From the NCBI GenBank assembly GCA_946965045.2, contig OX337238.1, positions 2,728,001-2,792,000 on the forward strand: a stretch of 64,000 nt of DNA, written 5' to 3'. Each line of letters starts with the position of its first letter. Within the stretch, counting starts at the first letter, position 1. The translations under genes were made by a program, and so were the position numbers. The stretch comes from Epithemia pelagica (lineage: Eukaryota; Bacillariophyta; Bacillariophyceae; Surirellales; Surirellaceae). This document shows positions 41,563-52,409 of this stretch, one piece after another. The notes beneath the pieces were generated by a model, which worked only from the letters and a program-made list of their open reading frames with translations, did not search any database and had not been told where the DNA came from.

Positions 41563-42768
41563 ATGACGACGACGCTGATGCATCAGCAAGCAAAACAATC
41601 TGGTCTTTGCTTTCTGAACATAAATAGTGAGGCGTCACATTGGAATGTCAATGACTGGCCTCGTCTTTTAGGTGGGTGGCGTGCGTATCATGCTTCAGTC
41701 ATGCTCGACCATCCCGAAAAAGACATTGCACAGACGGTTGTAGTTTTTGGAGGATACAAACAAGGTCAAGGCTACACCAACTCAGTGTTGTTCATGAGTT
41801 TGGGAGATGAAAACAAGCAATGGCGGGAAGGACCGCCGTTCATCAGCAACCGAGCCTATCATGCTGCGGTGGTTTGTAACGGAGGAGTTTACGTGATAGG
41901 AGGACACAATGGAAGATCATGTTTGGAAAGTATCGAACGGATTGATGTTCAAAATTTGTGTTCCGAATCCATGGAAAGCTCTACCAGCAACCAATGGACG
42001 ACCCTGACTTGTCGATTGTCTACGGCAAGAGATGAATGTTCGGCTGTTGCCGTGCACAATCGCTATATTGTTGTGATTGGTGGATACGACCGAGACCCTT
42101 TGTCGACGGTTGATATAATCGATACAGGTATCGCATGCAACCACACTGTGATTGTGGGACCATCGATGACAGTTCCTCGGTATAGTTGTGCAAGTGCTGT
42201 CATTGGTAATCGTATTTTGGTTGTTGGAGGCTACGTTAGGCACAATGCAGAAGTGCTCCAATCAGTAGAGTATTTGGAGATTCATGATCCTTCAGGCATC
42301 GAGACAATGAACACAGCAAGTGCAGTGTTTCCATCCTCATGCCGTTGGACACGTCATGACCAAATTAATCTTTCCATCAAACGGTGGTTTCATGCAGTTG
42401 TAGCTGTTGGATCATGCCTGATTGTTATGGGAGGTTCCTTAGCCGTGGACGCTGTTGAAGTCTTGGACACTCGACGGAACACTGTGTGGACCTTTCCCCA
42501 ATTAACAGGGTCACGTTATTCATGCAGTGCTGTGGTTCACTCGAGGGGAATAGCTGTGATAAGTGGAGATGAAAATCCTTCATGTGCGACACTTTCTTTG
42601 ATTGACAAGAATACGTGGTGTTTTCGTCGGCTCATTGAGCATGTGCCACGTACAATCTTTGGGACCAGAACAGACTCACTGCGATCTACTCAAGGGTGTA
42701 ATACAGTATTGATAGAGTTTGATGAACGCCCTAATACGAAGTTATCGAATGGGAAATCTCAGACGTAA
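41563..42768 (+). CDS. Kelch-6: Kelch-repeat beta-propeller protein
   Basis: This predicts 401 aa starting MTTTLMHQQAKQSGLCFLN. Blade cores are TVVVFGGYKQGQ, GVYVIGGHNGRS, RYIVVIGGYDRD, RILVVGGYVRHN, CLIVMGGSLAVD and GIAVISGDEN. The 3' part (RRNTVWTFPQLTGSRYSCSAVV) is identical in protein to Kelch-5, while the 5' part (DHPEKDIAQTVVVFGGYKQGQG) matches Kelch-4, so the gene is mosaic. The frame is open 17 codons upstream of the chosen start. Confidence 0.88.
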   Translation: MTTTLMHQQAKQSGLCFLNINSEASHWNVNDWPRLLGGWRAYHASVMLDHPEKDIAQTVVVFGGYKQGQGYTNSVLFMSLGDENKQWREGPPFISNRAYHAAVVCNGGVYVIGGHNGRSCLESIERIDVQNLCSESMESSTSNQWTTLTCRLSTARDECSAVAVHNRYIVVIGGYDRDPLSTVDIIDTGIACNHTVIVGPSMTVPRYSCASAVIGNRILVVGGYVRHNAEVLQSVEYLEIHDPSGIETMNTASAVFPSSCRWTRHDQINLSIKRWFHAVVAVGSCLIVMGGSLAVDAVEVLDTRRNTVWTFPQLTGSRYSCSAVVHSRGIAVISGDENPSCATLSLIDKNTWCFRRLIEHVPRTIFGTRTDSLRSTQGCNTVLIEFDERPNTKLSNGKSQT

Positions 42769-42800
42769 AAAGTGGTAATTGAGAAAAATAAATCTTAGGA

Positions 42801-44580
42801 CTAAAACGCAGTCATGAGAATGATTACTGTGAATCGAAGTGCTTGCTGTTGTTCCTGAGAACTATATGCGTTAACAAACATGCTGGGAGAAATGCAGATC
42901 ACGTTGTGTAACATAAACGAACGACAGCAACTAGAAGTCACCTTAAGCAGGTAATCACTTGTTGTTGTTGGTACGATCTTTTGTAGCACAAGGAACGATC
43001 CATGTGGGCTGGTCATAGCACAAGCGGAAGAAAAAACAGTCGGTCTGCTCTTGGGTAGAACATCCTCTAAAATGGTCCACAATTCGTAAAACAGGCACTG
43101 GCAATCTGTCACATAGAATCCATGCCCCAATTGGTGTTTGATCCAATGAAGAATCGTGATATGGCAAAAGTCGTACCATGCGTAGTCCTTCATATCATTG
43201 GGTTCATGTTCTGTACTTTGTACTCGTCCTCACGGCGGATGCAATTATGGGAGAGACAATGTGGTTGGTGTTTTGACAGAGTTGATCGACACGGCGTGTC
43301 TGTTGCAAAATCTCCTCGTGAAATCACGATTCCAAAGAATGGGGCTCCGAAACGTCGTCCTGGAGAGAATCCTTGTCGTGTTGTTGTTGGAGTGAAACTG
43401 TCGATTCAGCATTGCTCATAATTGGAGTATCTGGAAGCGGAGTTTTCTTCCATAATGACTGCAACCACCATTTGCCAAAACTCGCCGCACTTTGGTCCTT
43501 CACCACGACCTTTGCGACATCTTGTTCCAGATCCACGTCCCAGGAGGTGGAGTGTGTCATGTCTCCGGCATCCGACGACGACAAGACGAGGGATTCTTCT
43601 TCTTCATCAAAGACAATGCATTCTTCATCATCCTCTCCTTGTTCGATTGTGTTCTCGTTTGGGCGACAAGGGGACGAAACAGACATTGCGGGAGAAATGG
43701 GGATTCCAGACATTGGTCATCCACAAGAAGGGCCTTCCCACAAGATCACTATCATCGTGAGCTGCAGCATCCTTTCCACGATGACGACAAGTACGATGAT
43801 CACTCAACGGAGGATTCAACTTTGAATCGTCGTCCTTCTTGTGGATCCGGGCCGAAGACAACAACGGTACGTTCGTTTGCCATTGCATGCCTCGTACCAT
43901 CATCACCACTACTACAACTATCATGGCTGCTGCTGCTGCTGCAAGTCCACCGAATGGATTCAGGTGCCGCCAAGACCGATGATGACAAGGACGACAAGGA
44001 CGACAATGAGGAGGAATACGAAACCAATCGTTCATGGTTTCGAGTGATGAACGACGACAAGACCCTTGTACTGGTAGTACTGTTGGGAACAATCGTTGGT
44101 GTGACGTGATTGTCGTTGATGTTGTTTGGAGGGTCTTGCAGTTGAAGTGGTGGTGGTGGTCCAAGAGACCCACTGCCAACTGCACCATCTGGCCTAACGT
44201 GACTCAGCTCATGGTCCAGATGGTTGTTGTCATGTTTCTTCTTCCTGTGTTGGGTGATGGTGTCGTGAACCAATGTTTGCTTCGTTTTTCGGTAGGAGTT
44301 CTTCTTCTTCTAGTGGTTGTCCGTTCGGGTGGAGATGGGTGTGAAATTGAGGAGAATGCTTTGCCGTTTGCTTGCTTCTTTGTTGTTGTGTACTACGACT
44401 TTGTATGGTTCATGATGGTCCTCTCTCTCTCCTCGTCGTCCTCCTTTGTCTTGTTACCAATGAGGAATGAGGATGCGTGGTATAGCGTGCGTGTGTTGTC
44501 TTGGAAGTTGGGGACGGAGAACCCTTTTCCTGTTACAGTCCGTACAACAGTCGTACACTCCTTCATATGTGATAGCCCCA
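42801..44580 (-). pseudogene. X-4: family X relic, multiply frameshifted
   Basis: Minus-strand pieces in order from the right: a YDCCTDC-type 5' sequence near 44530; then a deletion of about 225 bp relative to X-3 that removes the TARQQQ and NQDKLLRK blocks; NDNHVTPTIVPNS and LSSLSSSVLAAPESIRWTC (43800-44273); NENTIEQGEDDEECIVFDEEEE with reduced acidic repeats and SWDVDLEQDVAKVV (43324-43713); and MKDYAWYDFCHITILHW..QCLFYELW with the type B tail (42801-43193). At least three frame changes are needed, so it is a pseudogene. Confidence 0.68.
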
Positions 44581-44583
44581 GAC

Positions 44584-44808
44584 TCAAAGGACTTCACCCA
44601 GTCTTGAAGGCTGTTGTACTGGATCGCTCGGCGTGATTTTTGGTCGGAAATGGTGGTGGTGGTGGTCCTTTTTCGGAAGGAAGCAGCTGGTGGTACTCGA
44701 TCGAACCGTTCTCACATCGCCTGTGTCGTCGTAGGTGCCTGCTTCCTTTTCGGAAAGGTTGCTGACCTTGTCGAAAGGGTTATAAATTATTTGTGTTTGA
44801 ATCGACAT
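44584..44808 (-). CDS. Small ORF conserved between units C and D (copy 2)
   Basis: This is a 74-codon frame starting MSIQTQIIYNPFDKVSNLSE, with the same start as the frame at 39629. After VRTVRSS the two copies diverge by an indel (TTSCFLPKKDHHHHHF here). Survival of an identical 20-residue start in two decayed units is notable but could simply reflect recent duplication. Confidence 0.33.
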   Translation of the reverse strand: MSIQTQIIYNPFDKVSNLSEKEAGTYDDTGDVRTVRSSTTSCFLPKKDHHHHHFRPKITPSDPVQQPSRLGEVL

Positions 44809-45209
44809 TCTGAGAGCGACAGTGAACGAGGGGATGACTTTGGGCGCCTCCCTTTCTGTGGGTCTTACTGGTCATGCTCTTGTGCTGATTCGAGCGATTC
44901 TTCCAGAGTCCCAACCACACACGGACCACAACATCTACCCACAGACGGACAGTCCAAACGTTTGCCTTTTCTTGGATTCGATCCAGCCGCTGTAAAGTGC
45001 TCTTCTCTTTGCTTTGTTTTGTCTTTTTTGTTGTTGTTTGGGGATATCGTTAATTGTTACTACGACTTTCTTGTTCTTTCCGGAACCACAATGTCATGAT
45101 GGTCTCTCTTTTGTCTTCCTCGTCTCTCGTCGTTTCGCCGAGAGTCCTTTTACAGTTCGCGTCACAGTCCTACACCCTACACTGAGTTCTCTACTAACTC
45201 CATACCAGA

Positions 45210-45585
45210 CTGTGTAGGTAGTTCGTCTCACATTTCTATACTACAGTAGGAATTTTTTGTACAACCGGGAAATAGTTTCGTGCGAGTCGCGCGGTTTCCC
45301 CCTCGTGTGTGACACTTGTGCGACACTTGTGCGACACTTTGTGACATGGCTTCCAGGATTTCTCACTACCTACACAGCTTGATAGGGAGTAAGTTTACTA
45401 CTGCCCTGTGTCTGGCCGTCCTCTCGCGTCAGGCGCGCCCGGCTTGTCGGGAGAATGACTCGACGGGCAATTGTCTTGTCGGGCGTGCGCCCTCCTCGAC
45501 CATTGCCCTCCTTGTCATTCTACCCTCCGCGCCGGGCGGTCCCTCCTTGAAAGGACTCGACACCGGGAAGTATTAATACTACTTA
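45210..45585. other. Unit-specific insert of about 370 bp
   Basis: Flanks on both sides match unit C, but this stretch has no counterpart there. It is GC-richer, contains a TTGTGCGACAC repeat near 45313-45340, and is open on the plus strand (45349-45576, MASRISHYLHSLIGSKF..). I see no transposase, no clear terminal inverted repeats and no certain target-site duplication. It may be a small non-autonomous insertion or sequence lost from unit C. Confidence 0.4.
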
Positions 45586-46148
45586 TCTGATTGGAAGGCA
45601 TCCGAGTCCCGAGTCCGAATTACTTTCGCGACTATACTCGAACTTCCGATTCCGATCCCGTCTCAGACGCCCGCGACTCCACATAAAAAAGGAATCCCCG
45701 TCCGTCCGAGTCACGGATGTCACGGGCCAACAAAAAAAAGATCCTATCACCATGACGACCTACGGACAAAACGACGGCCCACACACATTCGCACACGTTT
45801 CCAGTGTGTTTGTTGTGTCAAGAATGATGATGATGATCGAGTGATGGCGGAAATCCTCCAGACACACTCACTCACTCCGATGAACAGCACTCTCCAAACG
45901 GCATGACGGATGATTTGCGCAGAGAATGGTTCCTTTTTTGGGAGGATGATGCCAGCCACGAAACTCTCATCCTGTCGTATTAGTCCCCAGAACAACCACT
46001 ACAACCACTAGGACGACACTGCTGCTGCCAAGCGGCGAATGAGCCACAACAAGCCAGCAAAAGCACTCTATATACCAACACCAACCCGAACACCAACACG
46101 AAAATGACGCTGTTTTTTTGGAACGAGGCGCGTGCTACTGGAATGGCG

Positions 46149-46151
<3 letters not shown>

Positions 46152-46189
<38 letters not shown>
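46152..46189. repeat. (TC)19 microsatellite
   Basis: This is a perfect 38-bp TC dinucleotide run in the unit D intergenic region. The other units lack it. Confidence 0.95.
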
Positions 46190-46192
<3 letters not shown>

Positions 46193-47338
46193 CCACAGGA
46201 GTGCCAATGACGAGAAGAATCGATTGCCGAGCATAGAGAGTCTCTTCTTCTTCTCCTTTTCATCCTCCGACGACAAGGTCCGTGGTGGTCTATGTTAAAG
46301 ATCGTTGGCAAAAACACACAGACAGACAGGAATGGGGGAGCTGGTGGAGCATTCGACGGGATGCCGCCGTCCTCGTTGCCGAATTTCGCGGGTCCTTTTT
46401 GGGCCACTATATAATACATGAGGATGATACCCAGCCCGAAACGCCGCCATGGAGCTCTACACCAGTCATCCTCGAACCAAACCAAAATAAAACAAAACCA
46501 TGGAGCCGCATTCACAACCACCACAACCACAAGGACGAGGACTACACAATGCTGCTACAAACTGGAGCAAGAGACTAGCATTCTACCATAACCATTGGCA
46601 CTGTTTCGCAACTACTTGTTGAGTTGCGACACTGCTCGTGCCACACAGTGAGGAGAGAACGAGCGATGATGAGGCTAATGATTGAACCATGAGCTCACAA
46701 AGAGAGAGCCAAAGTCGCTGTCTCAACGTGGAAGCTCCTAGCATTTGTTGCATCTTTGCGTTTGCCAGTGTGGGACAACCGTGTGTGATCGATGATTGGA
46801 TTGGAACCTATGGATTTGGCCCATTTCGTTGCGCATGGAGGAGGATAGAGCGTTTGGCTGTGATGCTGATGTATTGTACAAACAGCCAGAAGGAATTTGA
46901 AAAGTGCCTCAAGACTGTAACGGACAAGTACTGCTAACTTACCAATATACAGTGGCAAAGGGGTTCCAGTGAGGCCACGCGTTCTTCTAAATGGTCAGTG
47001 TATTCGTGGAATCTCTGGATTTGTGCCGAAGCATCTATTTTCGTGGATGGTTTTGGACCCGTTCATCTGTCCAAGGTCATCCATCCGATGGCTCAAAGAA
47101 GGATGGTTTTGGACGTGTTCATCTGTCCAAGGCCATCCATCCGAGGATATACGACCATGATTCAAATCGCCGCGTAGAGGTGCGTCCGTCGTTGCTGCCG
47201 TCTTTGGTTCCTGCTTTGGTGTGAAAGGTCCAAAATATTCAGTCCATTTTGTTCGGAGTCCATTTTCGTATTTTTTTGAAGAGAAAGACGAAACTCTGAG
47301 GTCGATTCCTTGGTGTTGTCATAAAATCTGCAAGTACC

Positions 47339-48509
47339 ATGACGACTACACAGCAACAGCATGCAAACCAATCTGGGCTTGCCTTTCTCGACATTAATAA
47401 TAACAGTAACGAGCCACATTGGAATACCAGTGACTGGCCAACCCTTTTGGGTGGGTGGCGTCGGTGGCATGCATCGGCTGTGCTCGACCATCCCGACCAG
47501 GATAACACTGCACAGACGGTTGTAGTTTTGGGAGGGAAGAAACAAAATCAAGGCTTTACCAACTCAGTTCTGCTGATGAATCTGGCAGAAAAATCTAAGC
47601 AATGGCGCGAAGGACCGCCGTTGAACGACAACCGAGCCTATCATGCTGCGGTGATTTGTAACGGAGGAGTTTACGTTATCGGAGGACACAATGGAAGTTC
47701 ACGTTTGGATAGTATCGAACGGATTGATGTCGAAAATTTGTGTTCCGAATCCATGGAAAGCTCTACCAGCAACCAATGGAAGACCGTGACTTGTCGATTA
47801 TCTACGAGAAGAAATGAATGTTCGGCTGTTGCCGTCTTCGATCGCTATATTGTCGTGATCGGTGGATCCAATAGTGACTCTTTGTCGACGGTTGATATAA
47901 TCGATACAGCTGCGCCAAGCAACTACACTGTGATTGTGGGACCATCCATGACAGTTGCTCGTTGTGGTTGTGCAAGTGCTGTCATTGGTAATCGTATTTT
48001 GGTTGTTGGAGGCTGCAATGGGCACTCTGGAGAGGATCTCAAATCAGACAATGACCACAGCAGGTGCAGTGTTTCCATCCTCATGCCGTTGGACACGTCA
48101 TGACGAGCTCGAGCTTTCCATCCATCGGTGTTTTCATGCAATTGTAGCTGTAGGATCATGTCTGATTGTTATGGGAGGCTACTTTGGCGTGGACACTGCA
48201 GAAGTCTTGGATACTCGCCGAAACGCTGTGTGGACCTTTCCCCAATTATCAGGGCCGCGTTATATCTCCGATGCAGTGGTTCACTCGAGGGGAATTGCTG
48301 TGATTAGTGGAGATGACAATTCTTCTTGTGCGACACTATCGTTGTTTGACAAGAATTCGTGGTATTTTTGTCGACTCAGTGAGCAGCTGCCGAGTACAAT
48401 CTTTGGGACCAGAACAGACTCACTGCGATCTGCTCTGGAAGCTACTACAGTATTGAAGGAGTCTGGTGAGCGCCATAAGAAGAAGTTATCAACTGGGAAA
48501 ACTGAGTAG
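47339..48509 (+). pseudogene. Kelch-7: Kelch gene broken by a 38-bp deletion
   Basis: The reading frame begins MTTTQQQHANQSGLAFLD and is normal through RILVVGGCNGHSGEDLKS. Then about 38 bp (the segment encoding VEYLEIHDPSGNE in other copies) is missing between 48046 and 48047. As 38 is not a multiple of three, the frame shifts and stops at 48103. The rest (MTTAGAVFPSSCRWTRH...STGKTE) is intact in another frame to 48509. The 5' half is Kelch-5-like (LLMNLAEKSKQWREG), the middle Kelch-2-like (FGVDTAEVLDTRRNAVWTF) and the end Kelch-5-like (LFDKNSWYFCRLSEQ). A truncated 254-aa protein could still be made. Confidence 0.85.
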
Positions 48510-48589
48510 AAAGTGTTAATTGAGAAATACAGGTACTAGTAGTAAAACATAGTGATGCGAATGAGTTCTATAGGGTTGCTGTTTTCTGC

Positions 48590-50287
48590 ACCGTCTTGTC
48601 CTCGTATTGGCGAAAAAAGTGGTAGTGGTGTATGGCCTGAAGCTGTCCTTGGCTTTTGTTGCAACGATAATCCGTTTTTGAACTCGGCCCCTATACATTG
48701 CATCGCAAAAATCACCACACCAATGGATACGAAATGCTCATCCTTTCCAACGCTGTGCTGCTGCTCAATTCGGTTTGCGCAAAGAAGCAATCGTAATACT
48801 TTCTGCGTTCATTATCACTGTCCGACAAAAATCCTGAACACTTTTCTCAAGACTCATTGTTAAAGGTCCAATGCTGTTGTGTTTTCGCAGCTGCCGGCAT
48901 CAAGTCAGTGAGCAAAGAAACTGGTCTGCAGACAAGTATGGCATTCCTGGTCGCAAAGCAACCTTTCTTCTAGTATACGGGACGAGAAAGCGAACGAACC
49001 CGACCAAAGTTGACAGAAAGATGTTATCCACATGTCAAGGATCGGCTCGTTTGAGTCAAACTACTAGTGTTCGCAAAGGGAGGTTGGATATTCCAGAATG
49101 ACAACTGGCACCCGAATTGGCCATTGTGAATGCAACTGGCCCTTGTCGTGATGCAAGTCGTGAACAAACCGAGTTGCCCTGCGTGTGACATAGCATGCCT
49201 CCAGTTGTCGCCTTGATGAACTAGAGTTGGTGACCCCACTCTTCAACTCCATGTGACAAAAGATCGTCCTGGCAATTCGCATGGGACCAAGCCGAGAACC
49301 GTTGGTCTTTTTGAATCAAGGGGCCTTTCAGGCATGTCAATACGTGGAACGAGAGGTGAACCACACATCAGTGTTTGCAGGGGCGGGCAGTCGAGAACAA
49401 CACCAAGGCATCGTTCTCCCGAATTCGAGCAACCAGACAGAGTGTCCAAACACTTTTATGTGTTGACCTATTGACACGACGCCATCACCAACGCCACGAT
49501 AAGGTGTCATGGTCGAATCCCAGGGTCGAGAATGTACGCAAGAGACGAGACTGTTCGACTATACTTCTCTGTTCGTTTTGGTCTTCTTCCACTATACCAT
49601 CACAACGAGAGACCAACGAAATCAACAAACATAAGTGACTGGAATTCAGTGGTCATTGCGTTATTGTGTCGCCGCCTTTCGGCAGTCCTCTCATGGATGA
49701 ATCATTTTGTCTCTCTTCAAAGAAAAAGTGGCGTACGCGCCGACCGGCCCGCTTGCGCAACCTTGCCGACTGCCGACCGAAGATTCCCGTGAAAACTCGA
49801 AAGTTGTCTTGGAATCCGTGCGACTGATCATTCGTTCACGCGGGATTCAAACCGAAGCTTTTCAGTTTTTAGAAAAATCGAGACCAAACGACAGAAAGAA
49901 GAAGACTCTTGCTGTCAACTACAAGTCCATGTCATCGAGGCCTTTGATGCTTTGTTGTGATGGTCTTCCAGGTATTTGCCCTGAGGTATTTGTGCTGGTT
50001 GCATCTATATGGCTTTTTCTTTCGTGGATGGTTTTGGACCCGTTGATCTGTCCAAGGTCATCCAATGAAGAAGGACAATCGCCGCCGTGGAGGCGCGTCC
50101 GTCGTCGCTGCCGTCTTTGGTTCCTGCTTTGGTGTGAAAGGTCCAGAACAATCGGTCGATCCGTTGATTCCTCGTTTGGAGCAGCGTCGTTCGTCGTTCA
50201 ATACCGGCGGAAGCCATTATAATATTTTCTCCTTTAGAGAAGAAAGACGATCCATTCCTTGGTGTTCCTATAAGATCTACAACTACC
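48590..50287 (+). pseudogene. Alpha-kinase 3' relic plus spacer upstream of Kelch-8
   Basis: 48590-48720 matches the last codons of the vWA/alpha-kinase gene (VWPEAVLGF..NPFLNSAP beside WPEAALGFFLQRFPFLNSSP), and 48700-49770 matches the spacer 12010-13110. Nothing of the kinase or vWA domain itself is present. 49780-49930 carries sequence shared with the AdhE 5' flank, including the recurring element at 49877. 49935-50150 is a shortened Kelch leader, with the ATGGTTTTGGACCC sub-element at 50028. Confidence 0.7.
49877..49911 (+). repeat. Recurring 36-bp element, copy upstream of Kelch-8
   Basis: It reads ATCGAGACCAAACGACAGAA and continues AGAAGAAGACTCTTG, the same core as the unit A copy. Confidence 0.8.
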
Positions 50288-51411
50288 ATGACGATGACAC
50301 TGCGACAGCAAGCACAGCAATCCGCGCTTTGCTTTGTGGACAGCAACAATAACAATGTTGCGCCTCATTGGAATAGGAATGATTGGCCTCCCCTTTTAGG
50401 TGGATGGCGTTGTTTGCATGCATCGGTTGTGCTTGACCATCCCGAACAGGATGACAATGCAAAGACGGTTGTAGTAATGGGAGGAAGACAATCTCAAGGC
50501 TACACCCACTCAGTTCTGCTGATTAATTTGGCAGATGAAAACAAACAATGGCGGGAAGGACCGCCGTTGAACATCCCGAGCCTATCATGCCGCGGTGCTT
50601 TGTAGCGGAGGAGTTTATGTGATTGGAGGATGGAACGGAAGCTCAACTTTCCTTTGATACTATTGAACGGATTGATGTTGACAATTTGTGTTCAGAATCA
50701 ATGGAAAGCTCTACCAGCAACCAATGGACAACCTTGAATTGTCGATCTAGGGCAAGAAATCAATGTGCGGCTGTTGCAGTGCAAAATCGCTTTATTGTTG
50801 TGATTGGTGGTTCTCTTTGCGCAAACGATTTGTCGTCGGTTGATATAATTGATACAGCTATCGCAAGCAACCACACTGTGATTTCGGGACCATCCATGAC
50901 AGTTCCTCGGTCTGGTTGTGCATGTGCTGTCATTGGTAATCGCATTTTTGTTGTTGGAGGCCTAAGATGTTGGACAGCTCTCGCCTCAGTAGAGTATTTG
51001 GAGATTCATGATGCTTCAGGCAATGAGACAATGAACACAGCAAGCGCAGTATTTCCATCCTCTTGCCGTTGGACACGTCATGACAAGCTCACTCTGTCCA
51101 TCCGACGCAGTTTTCATGCAGTTGTAGCTGTTGGATCATGTCTGATTGTTATGGGAGGTATGAGAGCTGGGACCACTGCGGAAGTCTTGGATACTTGTCG
51201 AAACACTGTGTGGACCCTTCCCCTATCAACATTGTGTCATTGTTCTTTCAGTGCTGTGGTTCACTTAAGAGGAATTGCACTGATTAGTGGAAGTTTAATT
51301 GCTTCTTGTGAGACACTGTCGTTGATTGACAAGAATACGTGGTGTTTTCGTCGACTCACTGAGCAGATGTCGAGTGCAATGTTTTCAAAACTCACTGTGA
51401 TCAGCACTTAA
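50288..51411 (+). pseudogene. Kelch-8: Kelch gene with two frameshifts
   Basis: It starts MTMTLRQQAQQSALCFVDS and reads normally to KQWREGPPLN. Near 50574 two bases are missing relative to AACAACAACCGAGCC in other copies, and the frame stops at 50605. Near 50645-50655 there is a second indel of about +4 (TCAACTTTCCTTTGATACT). From 50660 the frame is intact again: TIERIDVDNLCSESMESS, RFIVVIGGSLCAND, RIFVVGGLRCWTA, CLIVMGGMRAGT, to a truncated end at 51411 (EQMSSAMFSKLTVIST) without the basic tail. The AdhE fragment of block A' follows directly. Confidence 0.85.
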
Positions 51412-51513
51412 TACAGTAATGAAGGAGTCGAATGAGCGCAGAGCTGTCCAGTGAGAACCTATAAATTGTGCAAGTAGAACACGTTCATAAAAAAAAAGTA
51501 GAAGTCCATTGTG

Positions 51514-52330
51514 GCAGCAATTCAAACCTGATATGATGCTTTGTCTTGGTGGCGGGTCTTCAATGGATGCGGCCAAGCATATTCGTGCGATGTACGAACA
51601 TCCTAAATTGTCGCTGCAGGATGCAGTGGCCCGATTCCTGGAATTGCGACAGCGTACATGTCCTTTCCCGGTCCTGGGATCGAACTTCCACTGTTCTCGT
51701 ACCGTTTGACTCCCGACATCATTGCCATTATTGATTCTAATTTTTGCGAAAAGTTACCGCCAATCCTGATTGTCTACGCCGGTATCGATACCATTACGCA
51801 GGCTACCGAAACACTTGAGTCGGTGGCGGCCAATGATTTTACGCAGGATCATAGACTTCGAACACTTCAGCTCTGGACTGACAATTTAGTCGATTCCTTT
51901 GTTACGGGCAACGCCGACGCTCGCGAGGCTGCTCATCACGGAGCTACCTTGGCTGGTTTGGCCTTTAGTAACAGCTTTTTGGGCATTGCGCACAGCTTGG
52001 CACATAAGATGGGAGCTGTGTTTCATCTTCCACATGAATTAGCATGTGGTATTATGTTGCCTCACGTGATTCAATTCAGCAGTTCGTTGACACCCACCCG
52101 CATGGGAGTCTTTCCAGGTTATGATTATCCAAAAGTACTGGAACAGTATGCGACCATTGCTCGCCACTTAGGACTACTCCAGCAGGACGGCAAACCGCAT
52201 ACCAATACGGAACTCATGGAAGCGTACATTGCCAAATTATATGACATGTATGATGCAATGAGTGTTCCCAAAACCTTTTTGGAAGCTTGATGTTCGGAAG
52301 AAGTGTTCTTGGATCAACTTGACGATATTG
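51514..52330 (+). pseudogene. adhE (fragment): AdhE copy 3: degraded alcohol-dehydrogenase half
   Basis: It begins at QQFKPDMMLCLGGGSSMDAAK, keeping the Lys codon (AAA) that is TAA in copy 2. About 92 bp after GTCCTGGGATC are deleted, removing the PTTSGTASEVTPF region and shifting the frame. Downstream, LPLFSYRLTPD through PKTFLEA is intact except that the iron-binding His is changed (DTITQATE instead of DATTHATE, CAT to CAG) and PHG becomes PHE. GGA to TGA at about 52288 stops the frame (LEA*). Four independent lesions show it is dead. Confidence 0.92.
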
Positions 52331-52409
52331 CACTACAATAAGAACCCTTTTTTTGACTAAGAACTTGGACAAAAAGTTTAGGATTGCGAAGAATGCATCG
52401 TGCTGATAG

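Larger units (their letters stand above)
44809..47338. other. Unit D intergenic region and Kelch-7 leader
   Basis: This is the longest of the intergenic regions. 44820-45200 matches unit C. 45210-45585 is a unit-specific insert (listed separately). 45590-45960 is the X-proximal promoter part. 46090-46310 contains a (TC) microsatellite. 46300-46470 has a second GGCCACTATATAATAC. 46730-47230 is the hydrophobic/leader block, with the ATGGTTTTGGAC sub-element at 47047 and 47103. Confidence 0.5.

Noticed and set aside
45349-45576. 75-codon plus-strand frame in the unit D insert
   Set aside because: GC-rich chance frame without motif; reported only as part of the insert.
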